Assembly: GCA_009392195.1 (NCBI GenBank)
Contig: VFGY01000063.1
Span: forward strand, 1 to 59,800
DNA: 59,800 nucleotides
Source: SAR202 cluster bacterium
Lineage (GTDB): Bacteria > Chloroflexota > Dehalococcoidia > Lucifugimonadales > OSU-TB39
Reading direction: 5' to 3'
Shown here: positions 17,052 through 26,501 of the stretch, one piece after another
Layout: every line of letters starts with the position of its first letter
How positions within the stretch are numbered: the stretch's first letter is position 1
Program-made: the position numbers and the translations under genes
The notes under the pieces: model-generated
Databases searched by the model: none
What the model was told of the DNA's origin: nothing
The model's input: the letters and a program-made list of their open reading frames with translations, nothing else

Positions 17052-18548
17052 TCAATTTGTTTCAAATCCATACAAAAGAGCCCGTTTTAAAATAAACCTG
17101 ATTTTAACAGCATTATCTGGAATAGGTCTTTCAGTCCATTTAACCTTTATACGTTTATGGTCTCCTTGTATTGGAATACATTCGTTTTCAGAAAATCCAG
17201 TTATAATCTTTCCAGATTCATCCAGCAGTTCCAATCTCAATTCACCTTCTTTTATGGTTAGTGTATTGACGAATATCGATTTTCCACCTAACTTTTGTTT
17301 ATGTGTGGTTGCTGTACCAGGATAAGGTCCTCCCATCGCTGACAAAAGAGCCCAAAGCCGATCAGATTCCCATGTAGCTCTGCACAAGGCTCCGTAATCA
17401 GGTAACGAGCTCGATTGGCGGTTTATTATTTCTCCTTGTGCTTTTAGGTTTCTCGGCCCAGATTTTTCTGTGTTGTACATATCTCCATGGATTGATTCAA
17501 CTCCACTGTAATAAACATGCATTTTACCTGCATCTAAAATGGGTTTTCGCATAGGCCAGATCATCCCTCCACCATACTCGCCAAGAGGAGGGTTCGGTAA
17601 AGCCGCTTTTCTTTGTGGTCTCCACCAGTTGATTCCATCACGCGAGGCAGCCAGTTGCAGATCGATATGCTGAGTGTGGTTGTGATATACAGTTGCAGTC
17701 GCTACATATCCGCCAGCAATTTTTGTGGGGCAAATCTCCATAAACTGAGTATCTGAAGGGTCTCTCCAGTCAGGCGTCATAACCAGTCTTGGAGGGTCAC
17801 TCCATTTACTGCCATCGTCGCTTGTTCTATGGGTTATCAAGCGGACGCCGCCGTCTCCTATATCATATGGAGCGAGTCCGCCTGGAAAAGCAGGTATTTC
17901 GGTTTTATGGTACGCAGTGTATGTCTTATCTTCGTTACGATAGATGTAACAACTGTCTTCGGTTTGAAGATCAATCGGACCTTCAACAGGGGTCCATTTT
18001 TTGCCATCTTCAGATTGATAACGATATAGGCCATATAAATGTTTGGATGCTCCTTCTTTTAATTGCAGTCCTGGAATTTCTCCAGAAGCGCCGGGATAAT
18101 CAGGGTCTCGGAATGCAAACATTTCGTAGGGTAAATCACGGTTTGTATCAATATTGACCGACGCGTAAGAAGACCATATATCCATAATAATGTTGGTATG
18201 CTCATAGTCTTGCCAAGGGAATAATTGCAAATTAGGTCTGTACCATGTAGTGCCATCGGGACTTTCTAGGTACGTAATTCTTCTGTTCTCACGCCATGTA
18301 CCTGGACGAAAAGGAGTCGCGATAGATGCTGAAATCTGCCATGCTTTCCACAGATTGTCTATGGGGTCTTTAAGGACGGTACCGTGAGCAAATACTCCTC
18401 CAGCGTCCCATGGCATTGCAGGTTCTAAAAGAGGGTTGTTTGCATCGGGAATTCCTTGTTCAACTCTCCATGCTACTAAGTCGAGATTTTCAAAATCCAT
18501 TGGCATTATAAACGGTATGTTATTTGATTTATTATTTAAGTCATCCAA
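17052..18548 (-). CDS. Five-bladed beta-propeller glycosidase-like protein (GH32/43/68-like)
   Basis: 498 residues, no signal peptide. Repeated propeller elements are visible: WDAGGVFAHGTVLKDP near the N-terminus, TYLESPDGTTWYRP, GLYRYQSEDGKKWTPV, LITHRTSDDGSKWSDP and LQLAASRDGINWWRP. These are typical of GH32, GH43 and related propellers, and the first Asp (WDAGG) is in the place of the usual nucleophile or base. A C-terminal beta domain follows (about 420-498). Saccharide target unknown. Neighbouring TIM-barrel glycosidase-like genes suggest a carbohydrate theme. Confidence 0.72.
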   Translation of the reverse strand: MDDLNNKSNNIPFIMPMDFENLDLVAWRVEQGIPDANNPLLEPAMPWDAGGVFAHGTVLKDPIDNLWKAWQISASIATPFRPGTWRENRRITYLESPDGTTWYRPNLQLFPWQDYEHTNIIMDIWSSYASVNIDTNRDLPYEMFAFRDPDYPGASGEIPGLQLKEGASKHLYGLYRYQSEDGKKWTPVEGPIDLQTEDSCYIYRNEDKTYTAYHKTEIPAFPGGLAPYDIGDGGVRLITHRTSDDGSKWSDPPRLVMTPDWRDPSDTQFMEICPTKIAGGYVATATVYHNHTQHIDLQLAASRDGINWWRPQRKAALPNPPLGEYGGGMIWPMRKPILDAGKMHVYYSGVESIHGDMYNTEKSGPRNLKAQGEIINRQSSSLPDYGALCRATWESDRLWALLSAMGGPYPGTATTHKQKLGGKSIFVNTLTIKEGELRLELLDESGKIITGFSENECIPIQGDHKRIKVKWTERPIPDNAVKIRFILKRALLYGFETN

Positions 18549-18701
18549 TGGACAAGCTCCTTTGATTTATACTGCATCCTGAGATAAGTTATTTATCAGT
18601 TTTTTATTCTATATAATGAACGAATAACAAAATTTACTTTAATAGTGATGCCTGCATTATAAGCACTAATTTCACTAACTGAAAAGGGGAGGAGAAGGCA
18701 A

Positions 18702-18992
18702 ATGTCTTATTACGTATTGATAGAAGGTGAGGTTACTGATTTTGATAAATACAAAAATTACAGAGAAGCAGTAACTCCGTTAGTACATAAGTTCGGTGGT
18801 AAGTATCTGGTTAGAGGTGGCGAAGCCAAAGTATTCGAAGGAGAATACGATGGAGGATCACGTTTTGTTGTTATCGAGTTTGAGTCTCAAAAAGCCGCTG
18901 ATGACTTTTGGTATTCAGCGGAATACGCTGAAGTTAAAAAACTTCGCGCGGGAGCTTCAAAAGGCAGGGCTTTGGGTGTTGATGGGGTTTGA
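18702..18992 (+). CDS. DUF1330 family protein
   Basis: 96 residues, a dimeric ferredoxin-like alpha/beta fold by family. Shows YYVLIEGEVTDFDKYKNYRE, GGKYLVRGGEAKVFEGE, FESQKAADDFWYSAEY. A strong GGGGAGGAG site precedes the ATG. Biochemical role of the family is unknown. Its TGA is directly followed by the stop of the convergent gene, giving TGATCA with no spacer. Confidence 0.92.
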   Translation: MSYYVLIEGEVTDFDKYKNYREAVTPLVHKFGGKYLVRGGEAKVFEGEYDGGSRFVVIEFESQKAADDFWYSAEYAEVKKLRAGASKGRALGVDGV

Positions 18993-20534
18993 TCAATACC
19001 TTACAACTAATTCTACATCAGTGACTATTATGTCTGATGTTACCATTGCGGTCCGTTCTACCAATACTATTTTAACCGTGTGAGTGCCTTTAACGAATCC
19101 AGTATCTGTGAGGTTGAAACGCATCCAGACATTAGGAGAAACGGATGCACCTCTTTTCGAATCATGGTCGGTGTATTCTATTTGATCTGGTTCAATAATC
19201 TTTTGGTCAAGATAGATATTGATTCGGTCTTCTTTCACCCATTGGTCGAACCTTATTCGTAATTCTATATTATTAGGATTTGCTGATTGAATATCATCAG
19301 AAATATCTAATTCTATAGTTGGACCATCGCCAGTTAAGGTTTTTTTCAGAGCAACAGGAACAGGACCATATATCCGGTCGTTCACTTCTGCTTTTCTCCA
19401 TGGTCCAGTGTTCCTTATGGTTCTATGGGTTGCAGCGTATATTTTGTCGGTAGACTTTAATGTCTCTGTGGAGCCGATTTGGTTTAAAAGTTCTCGCCGA
19501 TATTCTTTATCGCTATGCCAATTGAAGCAATAGGTGCCAACTGCACCTTTTTCAAATATATTATTAGCAATTCCACGGGTTAACATGCGGTTTTTTGTAT
19601 CTTCATCTTCAGGTCCTGGGCAATGTCCAGGGGTGCTTCCATAAATAGCTCCATACACATCTATATCTGTGCCGTTGCACAGTTCAACATATTCTTCGAT
19701 ATCCATCAATGGGTCTGTACCAGAACCACCGGAAGGGATAAGTATGTCAATAAGTCCTTCATCTACCCAAGTTGGAATGTCGTATCCTATATGGCGGGAC
19801 ATTTCTAGCGTACCTGACACCCTTGCTGCTAGATAAAGAGGTCTACCTCTTTTGTTGCCTATCTCATTTGTAAACTGCCTTATGGCTCTTTGAAGATCTG
19901 TAAGAACATATCTGAGTCGATAAGCGTTGTCATTGGGAAGATGAAAATTGTGCCTTTGCCAGTCCAGTTCTATGCCATCCCAATCCCAAAGGCTACATAC
20001 TTCTTTTACATGATTAAAACGGTATTCTCTAACCTCAGGTACTTCCATATTCCATGAAACTGCAAACCAATCATGCGTTTTTTCTCCAAGCATCCATTCG
20101 GGATGATCTCTTCGCATTTTGGTTAGACTTATATTTTTTGAATTTGGAATTTCGTTTATCTGCAGTCCGTTAAAATGGTTGTCGTTCATTCTGATAGATG
20201 CATATACATCCATTCCAAGTTCTCGTCCTCGTTTTATAGCTTCTGCTTGGGGGTCTTCACCTCTTTCAATCATTGCTCTTACATTTTCAGCTGAGATATA
20301 GCTGTGGGTGTTTTCATATTTTCTATTTTCGGCATCGCCAGTGAGTTCTAGTACCTTACTTTTCCATCTAGAAGTATCCTCACCCGTGCACCAGAAATGA
20401 GCACCTACTTGGGTATTAGCGAGTGGATCGTACATTTTACCTAAAAATTGTTCCATTGATTGCGGATATTCGTTAGATCCGTGAGGTGCTCCATCCCAGT
20501 TATAAATTACCCCGTATTTTTTAGGTTTAGACAT
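18993..20534 (-). CDS. TIM-barrel glycoside hydrolase-like protein (GHL10-like)
   Basis: 513 residues. Barrel strands can be read as YGVIYNWDGAP, MDVYASIRMND and DWDGIELDWQR, the last with an Asp/Glu pair where family-10-like hydrolases keep their acid. A beta-sandwich follows at about 395-513 (TIELDISDDIQSANPNNIEL). A paralogue is encoded at 24759-26219. No signal peptide, so intracellular work on an imported oligosaccharide is possible. The exact GH family cannot be fixed by eye. Confidence 0.7.
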   Translation of the reverse strand: MSKPKKYGVIYNWDGAPHGSNEYPQSMEQFLGKMYDPLANTQVGAHFWCTGEDTSRWKSKVLELTGDAENRKYENTHSYISAENVRAMIERGEDPQAEAIKRGRELGMDVYASIRMNDNHFNGLQINEIPNSKNISLTKMRRDHPEWMLGEKTHDWFAVSWNMEVPEVREYRFNHVKEVCSLWDWDGIELDWQRHNFHLPNDNAYRLRYVLTDLQRAIRQFTNEIGNKRGRPLYLAARVSGTLEMSRHIGYDIPTWVDEGLIDILIPSGGSGTDPLMDIEEYVELCNGTDIDVYGAIYGSTPGHCPGPEDEDTKNRMLTRGIANNIFEKGAVGTYCFNWHSDKEYRRELLNQIGSTETLKSTDKIYAATHRTIRNTGPWRKAEVNDRIYGPVPVALKKTLTGDGPTIELDISDDIQSANPNNIELRIRFDQWVKEDRINIYLDQKIIEPDQIEYTDHDSKRGASVSPNVWMRFNLTDTGFVKGTHTVKIVLVERTAMVTSDIIVTDVELVVRY

Positions 20535-20624
20535 TTAAGTTACTCCCAATCGGCTTGATTTTATTCAAAGCATTATACCTTATATAGATATTTGGCTTGA
20601 AATTAATACTTTCAAAATCCGGTC

Positions 20625-20651
20625 TTGACTTGTTGATAAATTAAATATACT
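20625..20651 (+). promoter_or_regulatory. Probable promoter of the PhyH gene
   Basis: TTGACT at 20625-20630 and TATACT at 20646-20651 with a 15-base spacer, as in the element at 843. The leader is about 45 bases and includes AAGGA before ATG 20703. Confidence 0.45.
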
Positions 20652-20702
20652 CTCGAACTCACTCTGAGGTTGCGTAAATAATTAAACTCAAGGATAAGTG
20701 AA

Positions 20703-21488
20703 ATGGACCACAAATTAACATCTTTTCAGTTAGCACATTACAAAACTTTCGGATTCATACGGATTAAGGAAGTATTGAATGAGAATGAATTAAAAGTAAT
20801 AAACTCCGAATTTGCTGATGGGTTAGAAGCTGCCCATAAATATAATCCTGGAGTTGGTGCCAGTGCGCAATTACAATGGTCTAACCTTAAACCCGAATTC
20901 CCTTTTATAGCTAGCCTAATAGAGGATTCAAGGATATGTGGCGTCGCTGAACAATTGATTGGAGATGATGCTATACCTGTTTTTTCTAACAGTAATAGGT
21001 GGGTTGCTAATACTCCGTGGCATCCTGATACGCCATATCTGGAATTGAAGGGTGTAAAAATCGCATGTTATTTGCAAAGCGTAAGATCTAATAGTGGAGC
21101 TATTCGTTTTGTTCCAGGATCTCATAAGTCTGAATTTAATGAAGAAATCTCTGCTTTACTAAAACAGTCAAATCCGGATCTTAAAGATGTACCTTCTTAT
21201 GTATGTGATTCAGATCCTGGAGATATCATTGCTTTTGATAACAGACTTTACCATTCAGCTATTGGTACTTCTGAAGACAAAAGGCAATTGACGATGAATT
21301 TTATAGAAACTCCAAAAACTACAAATGCGGAAAAAGAGAATCAAGATCTGAAGTCTGTTTCTATAAAACAATATTCAAATACAAATGCTCCTCCTCCACA
21401 CTATGCTCCCGAATGGGCTGCAAACCTTTCAGGTAATGACAGGCGCCAGAGAAGTATTGATTGGCTTAAATCGGTAGGGTTGATTTAA
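20703..21488 (+). CDS. Phytanoyl-CoA dioxygenase (PhyH) family Fe(II)/2-oxoglutarate oxygenase
   Basis: 261 residues. Hydroxylates a small molecule using Fe(II), O2 and 2-oxoglutarate. The facial triad is H107-x-D109 (TPWHPDT) and H184 (LYHSAIG), and R194 binds 2-oxoglutarate. The helix near 130-140 (SGAIRFVPGSHK) is the usual PhyH core. Such enzymes are abundant in marine heterotrophs; substrate here unknown. Cytosolic. The stop overlaps by four bases the end of the convergent small membrane gene. Confidence 0.93.
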   Translation: MDHKLTSFQLAHYKTFGFIRIKEVLNENELKVINSEFADGLEAAHKYNPGVGASAQLQWSNLKPEFPFIASLIEDSRICGVAEQLIGDDAIPVFSNSNRWVANTPWHPDTPYLELKGVKIACYLQSVRSNSGAIRFVPGSHKSEFNEEISALLKQSNPDLKDVPSYVCDSDPGDIIAFDNRLYHSAIGTSEDKRQLTMNFIETPKTTNAEKENQDLKSVSIKQYSNTNAPPPHYAPEWAANLSGNDRRQRSIDWLKSVGLI

Positions 21489-21715
21489 AAATAGCAAATA
21501 AATATACGCGATTTTAAATTAATAGCATCTGCGAAATCCATAAAGACGATTATGCCTATCAGCAACGCGACTGCTAGTATTCTAAGACTTAATACGAATG
21601 ATTCGTGTGGAATGTGATTGCTATTTGCTGTCGTTAATTTACTCGAAAGAAACATAGTGATTTCAATTAACATCCAACATAGAGAAAATGAAATTAGAAT
21701 CGGTAGAATATTCAT
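21485..21715 (-). CDS. Small two-helix membrane protein
   Basis: 76 residues with hydrophobic segments at about 3-24 and 45-62. It follows the MFS gene by 10 bases on the same strand and is probably co-transcribed. No Shine-Dalgarno sequence is seen. Unrecognised; it could be an accessory of the carrier. Confidence 0.55.
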   Translation of the reverse strand: MNILPILISFSLCWMLIEITMFLSSKLTTANSNHIPHESFVLSLRILAVALLIGIIVFMDFADAINLKSRIFICYF

Positions 21716-21725
21716 GATTTAATTG

Positions 21726-22952
21726 TCAAATTGGATTTTCCTGTGACTTGCTTATTTGCTCGAAAGAATCAGCTTTTATTGGGAAATGAAACGCGGATGA
21801 TATAAATCCTAATGCTATGCAGATTAACCACATGTAGTCATATGAACCAGCATAATCAAATATACGTCCTCCTAGCCATGATCCAAGGAAAGAGCCAATG
21901 TTATGTGACAATAGAGTTATCCCGAACAGCATAGATGTATATTTAGGACCAAAAATATCCGCGATTATACCGTTTGTAGGAGGAACTGTAGAAAGCCATA
22001 ATAATCCTAAAATACTTGAGAATACTAAAACTGATATTTCATTCATTGGAGATAATATAAAAAGAATAAATAAAATAGATCTTAAAGAATAAATAGCGCA
22101 TAGGACATTTTTCTTTGTGATTCTGCCAGATAAATATCCAGACATTAGAGTGCCTACGATATTGAATAACCCAATTAGAGCTAAAGCCCAGCCTGAAATC
22201 CAGTATGGTAGATTCTGATCTTCCAAAAATGCTGGAAGGTGGGTGCCAACAAATGTCACATGGAAACCACAAACAAAAAAACCAATAGTTAATAGTTTGA
22301 AATTTTTGTTTGCAGCTGCTTCTTTTAACGCCTGCGTTATCGTTTGACCACTGTCTTCTGAAAAAGGTTTTATCCTACCTGAGAAACTTAGGAAGTATGA
22401 GCAGATTAATAAAGATAGAGAAATATAAACGATATAATACAGGGAAGTTGCCCACCCGATGTTATGGATTAATGTGTTTATTATGGGTGTTATTATAAAT
22501 TGACCAAAAGACCCTGCAGCCATTATTATACCGGCAAATAGGGAACGATTTGATGGGTTAACTGATTTCCCGACTGCCCCTAATACTATACCTAGAAACC
22601 CTGCACCTCCGAACCCGCCAAGTATAAATGAACCAATAAGGTCAAATTGACTGTCAATATTGGCCATCCAAAATCGACTTATAACTAATATCAATATTCC
22701 TACACTGGTTGCCTTAGCAGGACTAAATCTGTCAGCGAACCCTCCAAATATAGGAGCGGCAATACCTACGAAAAGAACTTGGAGCGCCATAGCTAAACTA
22801 AATATTTCTCTTCCCGCATTTAAGTGGTTACTTATTGGAATTAGGTATAAACCCAAGCTGTGAGTCATTCCAAAGGTAATCATTACAAGTGAACAGCCAC
22901 CTACAAATGTAAATACGAACGAGCGATTTGTTTGGAGTATTTGGAATAACAT
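21726..22952 (-). CDS. MFS transporter
   Basis: 408 residues, about 12 helices. GGFADRFSPAKATS is the MFS loop 2-3 motif, and SGRITKKN is its echo in the second half. LGSWLGGRIFDYAGSYDYMW near the C-terminus is typical of carboxylate-type MFS carriers (compare the MFS at 5745, which ends GGWVGGIFYDIYGNYNIAF). It follows the beta-lactamase-like gene by 10 bases, so hydrolysis and transport of a substrate may be coupled. Confidence 0.9.
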   Translation of the reverse strand: MLFQILQTNRSFVFTFVGGCSLVMITFGMTHSLGLYLIPISNHLNAGREIFSLAMALQVLFVGIAAPIFGGFADRFSPAKATSVGILILVISRFWMANIDSQFDLIGSFILGGFGGAGFLGIVLGAVGKSVNPSNRSLFAGIIMAAGSFGQFIITPIINTLIHNIGWATSLYYIVYISLSLLICSYFLSFSGRIKPFSEDSGQTITQALKEAAANKNFKLLTIGFFVCGFHVTFVGTHLPAFLEDQNLPYWISGWALALIGLFNIVGTLMSGYLSGRITKKNVLCAIYSLRSILFILFILSPMNEISVLVFSSILGLLWLSTVPPTNGIIADIFGPKYTSMLFGITLLSHNIGSFLGSWLGGRIFDYAGSYDYMWLICIALGFISSAFHFPIKADSFEQISKSQENPI

Positions 22953-22962
22953 TGCTTTAGGA

Positions 22963-24162
22963 TTACTTCATTATTGCAGAGTAAGCCATATTCCCGAAAG
23001 TTTGCTGCATTTGATGGTGATGAGTCAGCCATGGATAATTTGTACGGTTACGGTTATTGCCGTATGAAGCATCATGGAAAGAACTTGTCAAAAATATTGT
23101 TATCAAATCATATTCTGGATCAACTATAGCCCTCATCCCATATGCTCCACCGTGGAAAAACGCTTTTGGACTCATTAGATCAGAACCACGATAGTGAGAC
23201 TTATTTCTTATCATCCATCCAAGACCCTGACTCACAAAGTCAGGTTTTTCTTGTAGATTTAGTTGGTTGCTACCTTCCCACCATTGGAATTGCGGTTCTA
23301 TCATACGTGAAACGGTGACTGGCGAAAGGATTTGGAGATTGTTGTAAGAGCCTTGGTTAAGCATCATTTGGCAAAATGTAGCGATATCTAAAGGATTAGA
23401 AAGTCCGTTCCCTCCACCCATATCAAATTTAAAATGATAATGGAGTTCTAGCCCGCTGTCATTTGGTGAATGGTCCGCTTCCAACTCTCTGTTGAAAAGA
23501 GGTATGGCTTGGTTGGTTGGAGCTTTTGGAGTATTAAAATAAGAGTTTTTCATACCTAACGGTCCAAAAAGCAAATCCTTACTTAATTGTTCCCAGCTTA
23601 TTCCAGATGTTTTTTGTGCTAGTTCTACTATTACTTCAAATGCAAGGGTACTATAAGTGAAATTGGTTCCTGGTTTAAACATCAATGGTTGTTCATATAC
23701 GCGGTTTAAAACTTCATCAATGCAAGTTGGTTTGTCTCTTCCATTTTCGGCCACCAGGTAGTCTGATAGTCCTGAAGTATGAGTAAGTAGATGTCTTGGA
23801 GTAACTGAATTTTTACCATTTTGTCCGAATGCTGGTATATATTCGGCTACAGGGGTTTCCAATGAGAAATTTCCCATCTCAACCATTTTCATAGCTAAAA
23901 CTGCAGTTAGTGGCTTTGTTACTGATGCTATTCGGAATAGGCTGTTGGGCTGGATTTTGACTCCTTGGTCTGCAGCTTTGCGATTGACGAGGTGTTTATC
24001 TAGGACAATTTTCCCTTTGCGTACTACCATGACGTATCCTAAAGGTATAAGGCCTGCCTCTACTTTTTGTTCAACATATTTCCATGCTAAGTCAAGCTGA
24101 CTGGATTTCATATCTACTGATTCAGGATCACCCAAGCTTATCTTTTCGATATATCTTTTCAT
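22963..24162 (-). CDS. Serine beta-lactamase-fold hydrolase/esterase
   Basis: About 399 residues from ATG 24162, which has AGGTGG five bases upstream; the longer GTG start would use up that site. S80-V-T-K83 is the catalytic SxxK, FTYSTLAF supplies the Tyr, and HGGAYGMRA is the KTG-equivalent HxG. Members are class C beta-lactamase-like esterases, transesterases or D-amino-acid peptidases. No signal peptide, so a cytosolic esterase is more likely than drug resistance. First gene of an operon with the MFS carrier and a small membrane protein. Confidence 0.9.
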   Translation of the reverse strand: MKRYIEKISLGDPESVDMKSSQLDLAWKYVEQKVEAGLIPLGYVMVVRKGKIVLDKHLVNRKAADQGVKIQPNSLFRIASVTKPLTAVLAMKMVEMGNFSLETPVAEYIPAFGQNGKNSVTPRHLLTHTSGLSDYLVAENGRDKPTCIDEVLNRVYEQPLMFKPGTNFTYSTLAFEVIVELAQKTSGISWEQLSKDLLFGPLGMKNSYFNTPKAPTNQAIPLFNRELEADHSPNDSGLELHYHFKFDMGGGNGLSNPLDIATFCQMMLNQGSYNNLQILSPVTVSRMIEPQFQWWEGSNQLNLQEKPDFVSQGLGWMIRNKSHYRGSDLMSPKAFFHGGAYGMRAIVDPEYDLITIFLTSSFHDASYGNNRNRTNYPWLTHHHQMQQTFGNMAYSAIMK

Positions 24163-24207
24163 TTCAACCACCTGTTATATAAGAAATCTATCTTTGGTCG
24201 TGATAAT

Positions 24208-24223
24208 ACTAATTATCATTAGT
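24208..24223. repeat. 6-bp inverted repeat upstream of the beta-lactamase-like gene
   Basis: ACTAAT at 24208-24213, loop TATC, ATTAGT at 24218-24223. Lies between divergent genes (24162 minus, 24344 plus), a position suited to an operator. Confidence 0.3.
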
Positions 24224-24343
24224 TATTCTTATCCAATGTTAAGTTAGTATAACCCAAATACACTATTCATTTGTTTAGATTTTTAAATAAGAGTGATAAC
24301 TCAAATAAACTAAAATTAAATATTATTTTCAGGTTAGGTCAAA

Positions 24344-24529
24344 ATGGAATTGTTATTATTATCAATGCTTATATTTTTGGGGTTTCCGATACTGCTTTTA
24401 CTTTTAAAAACTAAGGTTGTTAACTGGAAAATAATGTTCATTAGCATTATTATCGGATTTATTTTACTTTTGTATCTTAGTTATGGCATGCTTGTTCAAG
24501 ATGTTTCTTCATTGAGCAAAGAGTATTAG
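24344..24529 (+). CDS. Small two-helix membrane protein
   Basis: 61 residues: helices at about 2-19 and 28-48, starting MELLLLSMLIFLG. AGGT lies ten bases before the ATG. It is followed by another microprotein and then by the TIM-barrel protein, all on the same strand. Unrecognised. Confidence 0.55.
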   Translation: MELLLLSMLIFLGFPILLLLLKTKVVNWKIMFISIIIGFILLLYLSYGMLVQDVSSLSKEY

Positions 24530-24614
24530 GAATTTACTAAATCAATCATTATTGGTTTGATGTACAACATGTTTTGCCGGGAATAATTGTTTTGGATTTA
24601 AATAGGAGGGAATT

Positions 24615-24698
24615 TTGATTCAGTTACTAAGTATTGCCGCTTTAGCGATATTTGTTTTGTTGTTGTCATTAGGCATGTTGTATATGGCTCTTCCTTAA
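24615..24698 (+). CDS. 27-residue single-helix membrane microprotein
   Basis: TTG start at 24615 with a strong AGGAGGG at 24604-24610. Reads as one uninterrupted hydrophobic helix, beginning with fMet-IQLLSIAALAIF and ending YMALP. The ribosome site is among the best in the window, which argues for real translation. Confidence 0.55.
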   Translation: MIQLLSIAALAIFVLLLSLGMLYMALP

Positions 24699-24758
24699 AT
24701 GACACAACATTTCAAAACTGAAATAAACTATAAGATTTAGTATTGTGGTGTATTGTTA

Positions 24759-26219
24759 ATGTTTAAAAAAGATCGTAAGAGAAGAATTATATATAACGAT
24801 GATTCAGACCAACAATTTGCTCGTTTGAATCGGCCTCCTTATAACTTTATTGATGAACAATCATTTATAGATGCAAGGACAACACCTACGTTTGGGACGC
24901 AAGTTGATACATATGTTTGGAATGTAGGTAATGGAGCTACGCCTCCATGGGGCCCCTGGGCAGAATTGAATGATTATATTGTCCATCCGTTTCTTGGAAC
25001 TCATCAATACGCTACAGATGCAATAATTAAAGCATGTCATTCTAATAATATGGAAATATGGGGGTCGTTGAGAATGAATGACTCTCATGATGCGCATGTA
25101 AAGCAACTTGAACACACAAATGATTCATTTAAGTCTAAACATCCGGAATATTTGTTGGGCACTATTGCTGATAGAGATTTAGGGAATGAGCATATTGAAA
25201 GTTATCAGTGGGCGGCATTAAATTTTGAACATCAAGCAGTGAGAGACCACCGCCTTTCTTACATAAAAGATAATGCGGAAACTCATGATTTTGATGGCTA
25301 TGAATTAGATTTCACAAGATTCATTTGGAATTTCCCACAAGGAAAAGAATTGGAACTTGCTCCGCTAATGACCGAATTTATAAAAGATGTGCGAGATGTT
25401 TTGGACAACATCGGTAAAAAACGTCGCAGAAAATATACGTTTATAGTTCATGTTCCGGATTCTATCGAAACCTCTCTTATGCTAGGACTAGATGTGGAAA
25501 AATGGATGTCAAATCAGTTAGTAGATATAGTCGTTGCAGGTATGGGTTTTAATCCTTATAAAATGCCAATCGGAAATTGGAAGCAACTGGGACTTCGTTA
25601 TGGGATTCCTATTTACACATCGTTAAATACCAGGCCTCTTTTTAAACTTTACAGAGATACTTTCCGTAGTTCTGCAGCTTGGATTAAGTATATAAGAGGT
25701 GTAGCTGATTGGTGGTGGTATTGTGATGTTGATGGTATATATTTGTTTAACTTGTTTACGCACTGTGAATTTAATACAAAACCGTTGGATAAAGAAATTG
25801 TGTATAAGCCTCTGAGTGAAATTGGCGAAATCTCTACATTAAAAAAAGAAAATAAGATCTATGCAATAGATTCTGTGGTGGGTATGTTTACTCAGGCTTC
25901 AGTAGCCTCTGAACTTCCAACCATACTGGATAAAAATGAACGCCGGATTCTATTGAATGTTGGATTTGATGCGAATGATGAAGATGCTACTTTTGTATTA
26001 CATGTATGGTTAAATCAAGATGGTCAAGATTTGAGAATATGGGTAAGAGTTAATCATGTTTCGGTTGAATTGATGCAAGATTCGAATCATTGGATTGCAA
26101 CTTTGCCTGAAGGAATTTTTCGAACGGGTGAAAATGACTTTACAATGTACTGCAATATTGAATCAGTAACAAATAATCCTATTATTGTTACTGAGGTTTT
26201 TGTAGAGGCTGAATTTTAA
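24759..26219 (+). CDS. TIM-barrel glycoside hydrolase-like protein, paralogue of 18993-20534
   Basis: 486 residues from ATG 24759, eight bases after GGTG. Same plan as the 513-residue protein: MEIWGSLRMNDSHD, HDFDGYELDFTRFIW (Asp and Glu kept, Trp of DWQR replaced by Phe), VDIVVAGMGFNPY, then a C-terminal beta domain with RILLNVGFDANDEDATF. Identity to the paralogue is modest, so the substrates probably differ. No signal peptide. Confidence 0.7.
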   Translation: MFKKDRKRRIIYNDDSDQQFARLNRPPYNFIDEQSFIDARTTPTFGTQVDTYVWNVGNGATPPWGPWAELNDYIVHPFLGTHQYATDAIIKACHSNNMEIWGSLRMNDSHDAHVKQLEHTNDSFKSKHPEYLLGTIADRDLGNEHIESYQWAALNFEHQAVRDHRLSYIKDNAETHDFDGYELDFTRFIWNFPQGKELELAPLMTEFIKDVRDVLDNIGKKRRRKYTFIVHVPDSIETSLMLGLDVEKWMSNQLVDIVVAGMGFNPYKMPIGNWKQLGLRYGIPIYTSLNTRPLFKLYRDTFRSSAAWIKYIRGVADWWWYCDVDGIYLFNLFTHCEFNTKPLDKEIVYKPLSEIGEISTLKKENKIYAIDSVVGMFTQASVASELPTILDKNERRILLNVGFDANDEDATFVLHVWLNQDGQDLRIWVRVNHVSVELMQDSNHWIATLPEGIFRTGENDFTMYCNIESVTNNPIIVTEVFVEAEF

Positions 26220-26267
26220 AAATTTATCGTAATAGAAATAGATTTATTTTAGGGTGGTCTAATCGAA

Positions 26268-26453
26268 ATGAGTATTATGGTGTGTAGTAAATGTGAATAT
26301 AAAAGTAAGAAAGATGATATTTTACTTGCTTGCCCTATATGTGGTGGGGAATTAGAGACTAAATCATGGAAGTTGACTGCTTTGAAATGGTTCATGTTTT
26401 TAGGGCTAATTTATTTCATTGTGTCACAGTTTATTACATATATGCCCATGTGA
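26268..26453 (+). CDS. Zinc ribbon with C-terminal membrane helix
   Basis: 61 residues: ribbon C-S-K-C at 6-9 and C-P-I-C near 24-27, then a helix at about 37-57. The same layout is found in the 64-residue protein at 40476-40670. AGGGTGG precedes the ATG at 11 bases. Function unknown. Confidence 0.65.
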   Translation: MSIMVCSKCEYKSKKDDILLACPICGGELETKSWKLTALKWFMFLGLIYFIVSQFITYMPM

Positions 26454-26501
26454 TTTAATTACAATCAATTTTGCTCAATTCGATAAAAATGTGAGGTTAC
26501 T

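Noticed and set aside
22963-24162. Antibiotic-resistance beta-lactamase
   Set aside because: No signal peptide and closest to the esterase/class C-like housekeeping group; operon with a carrier favours catabolism.
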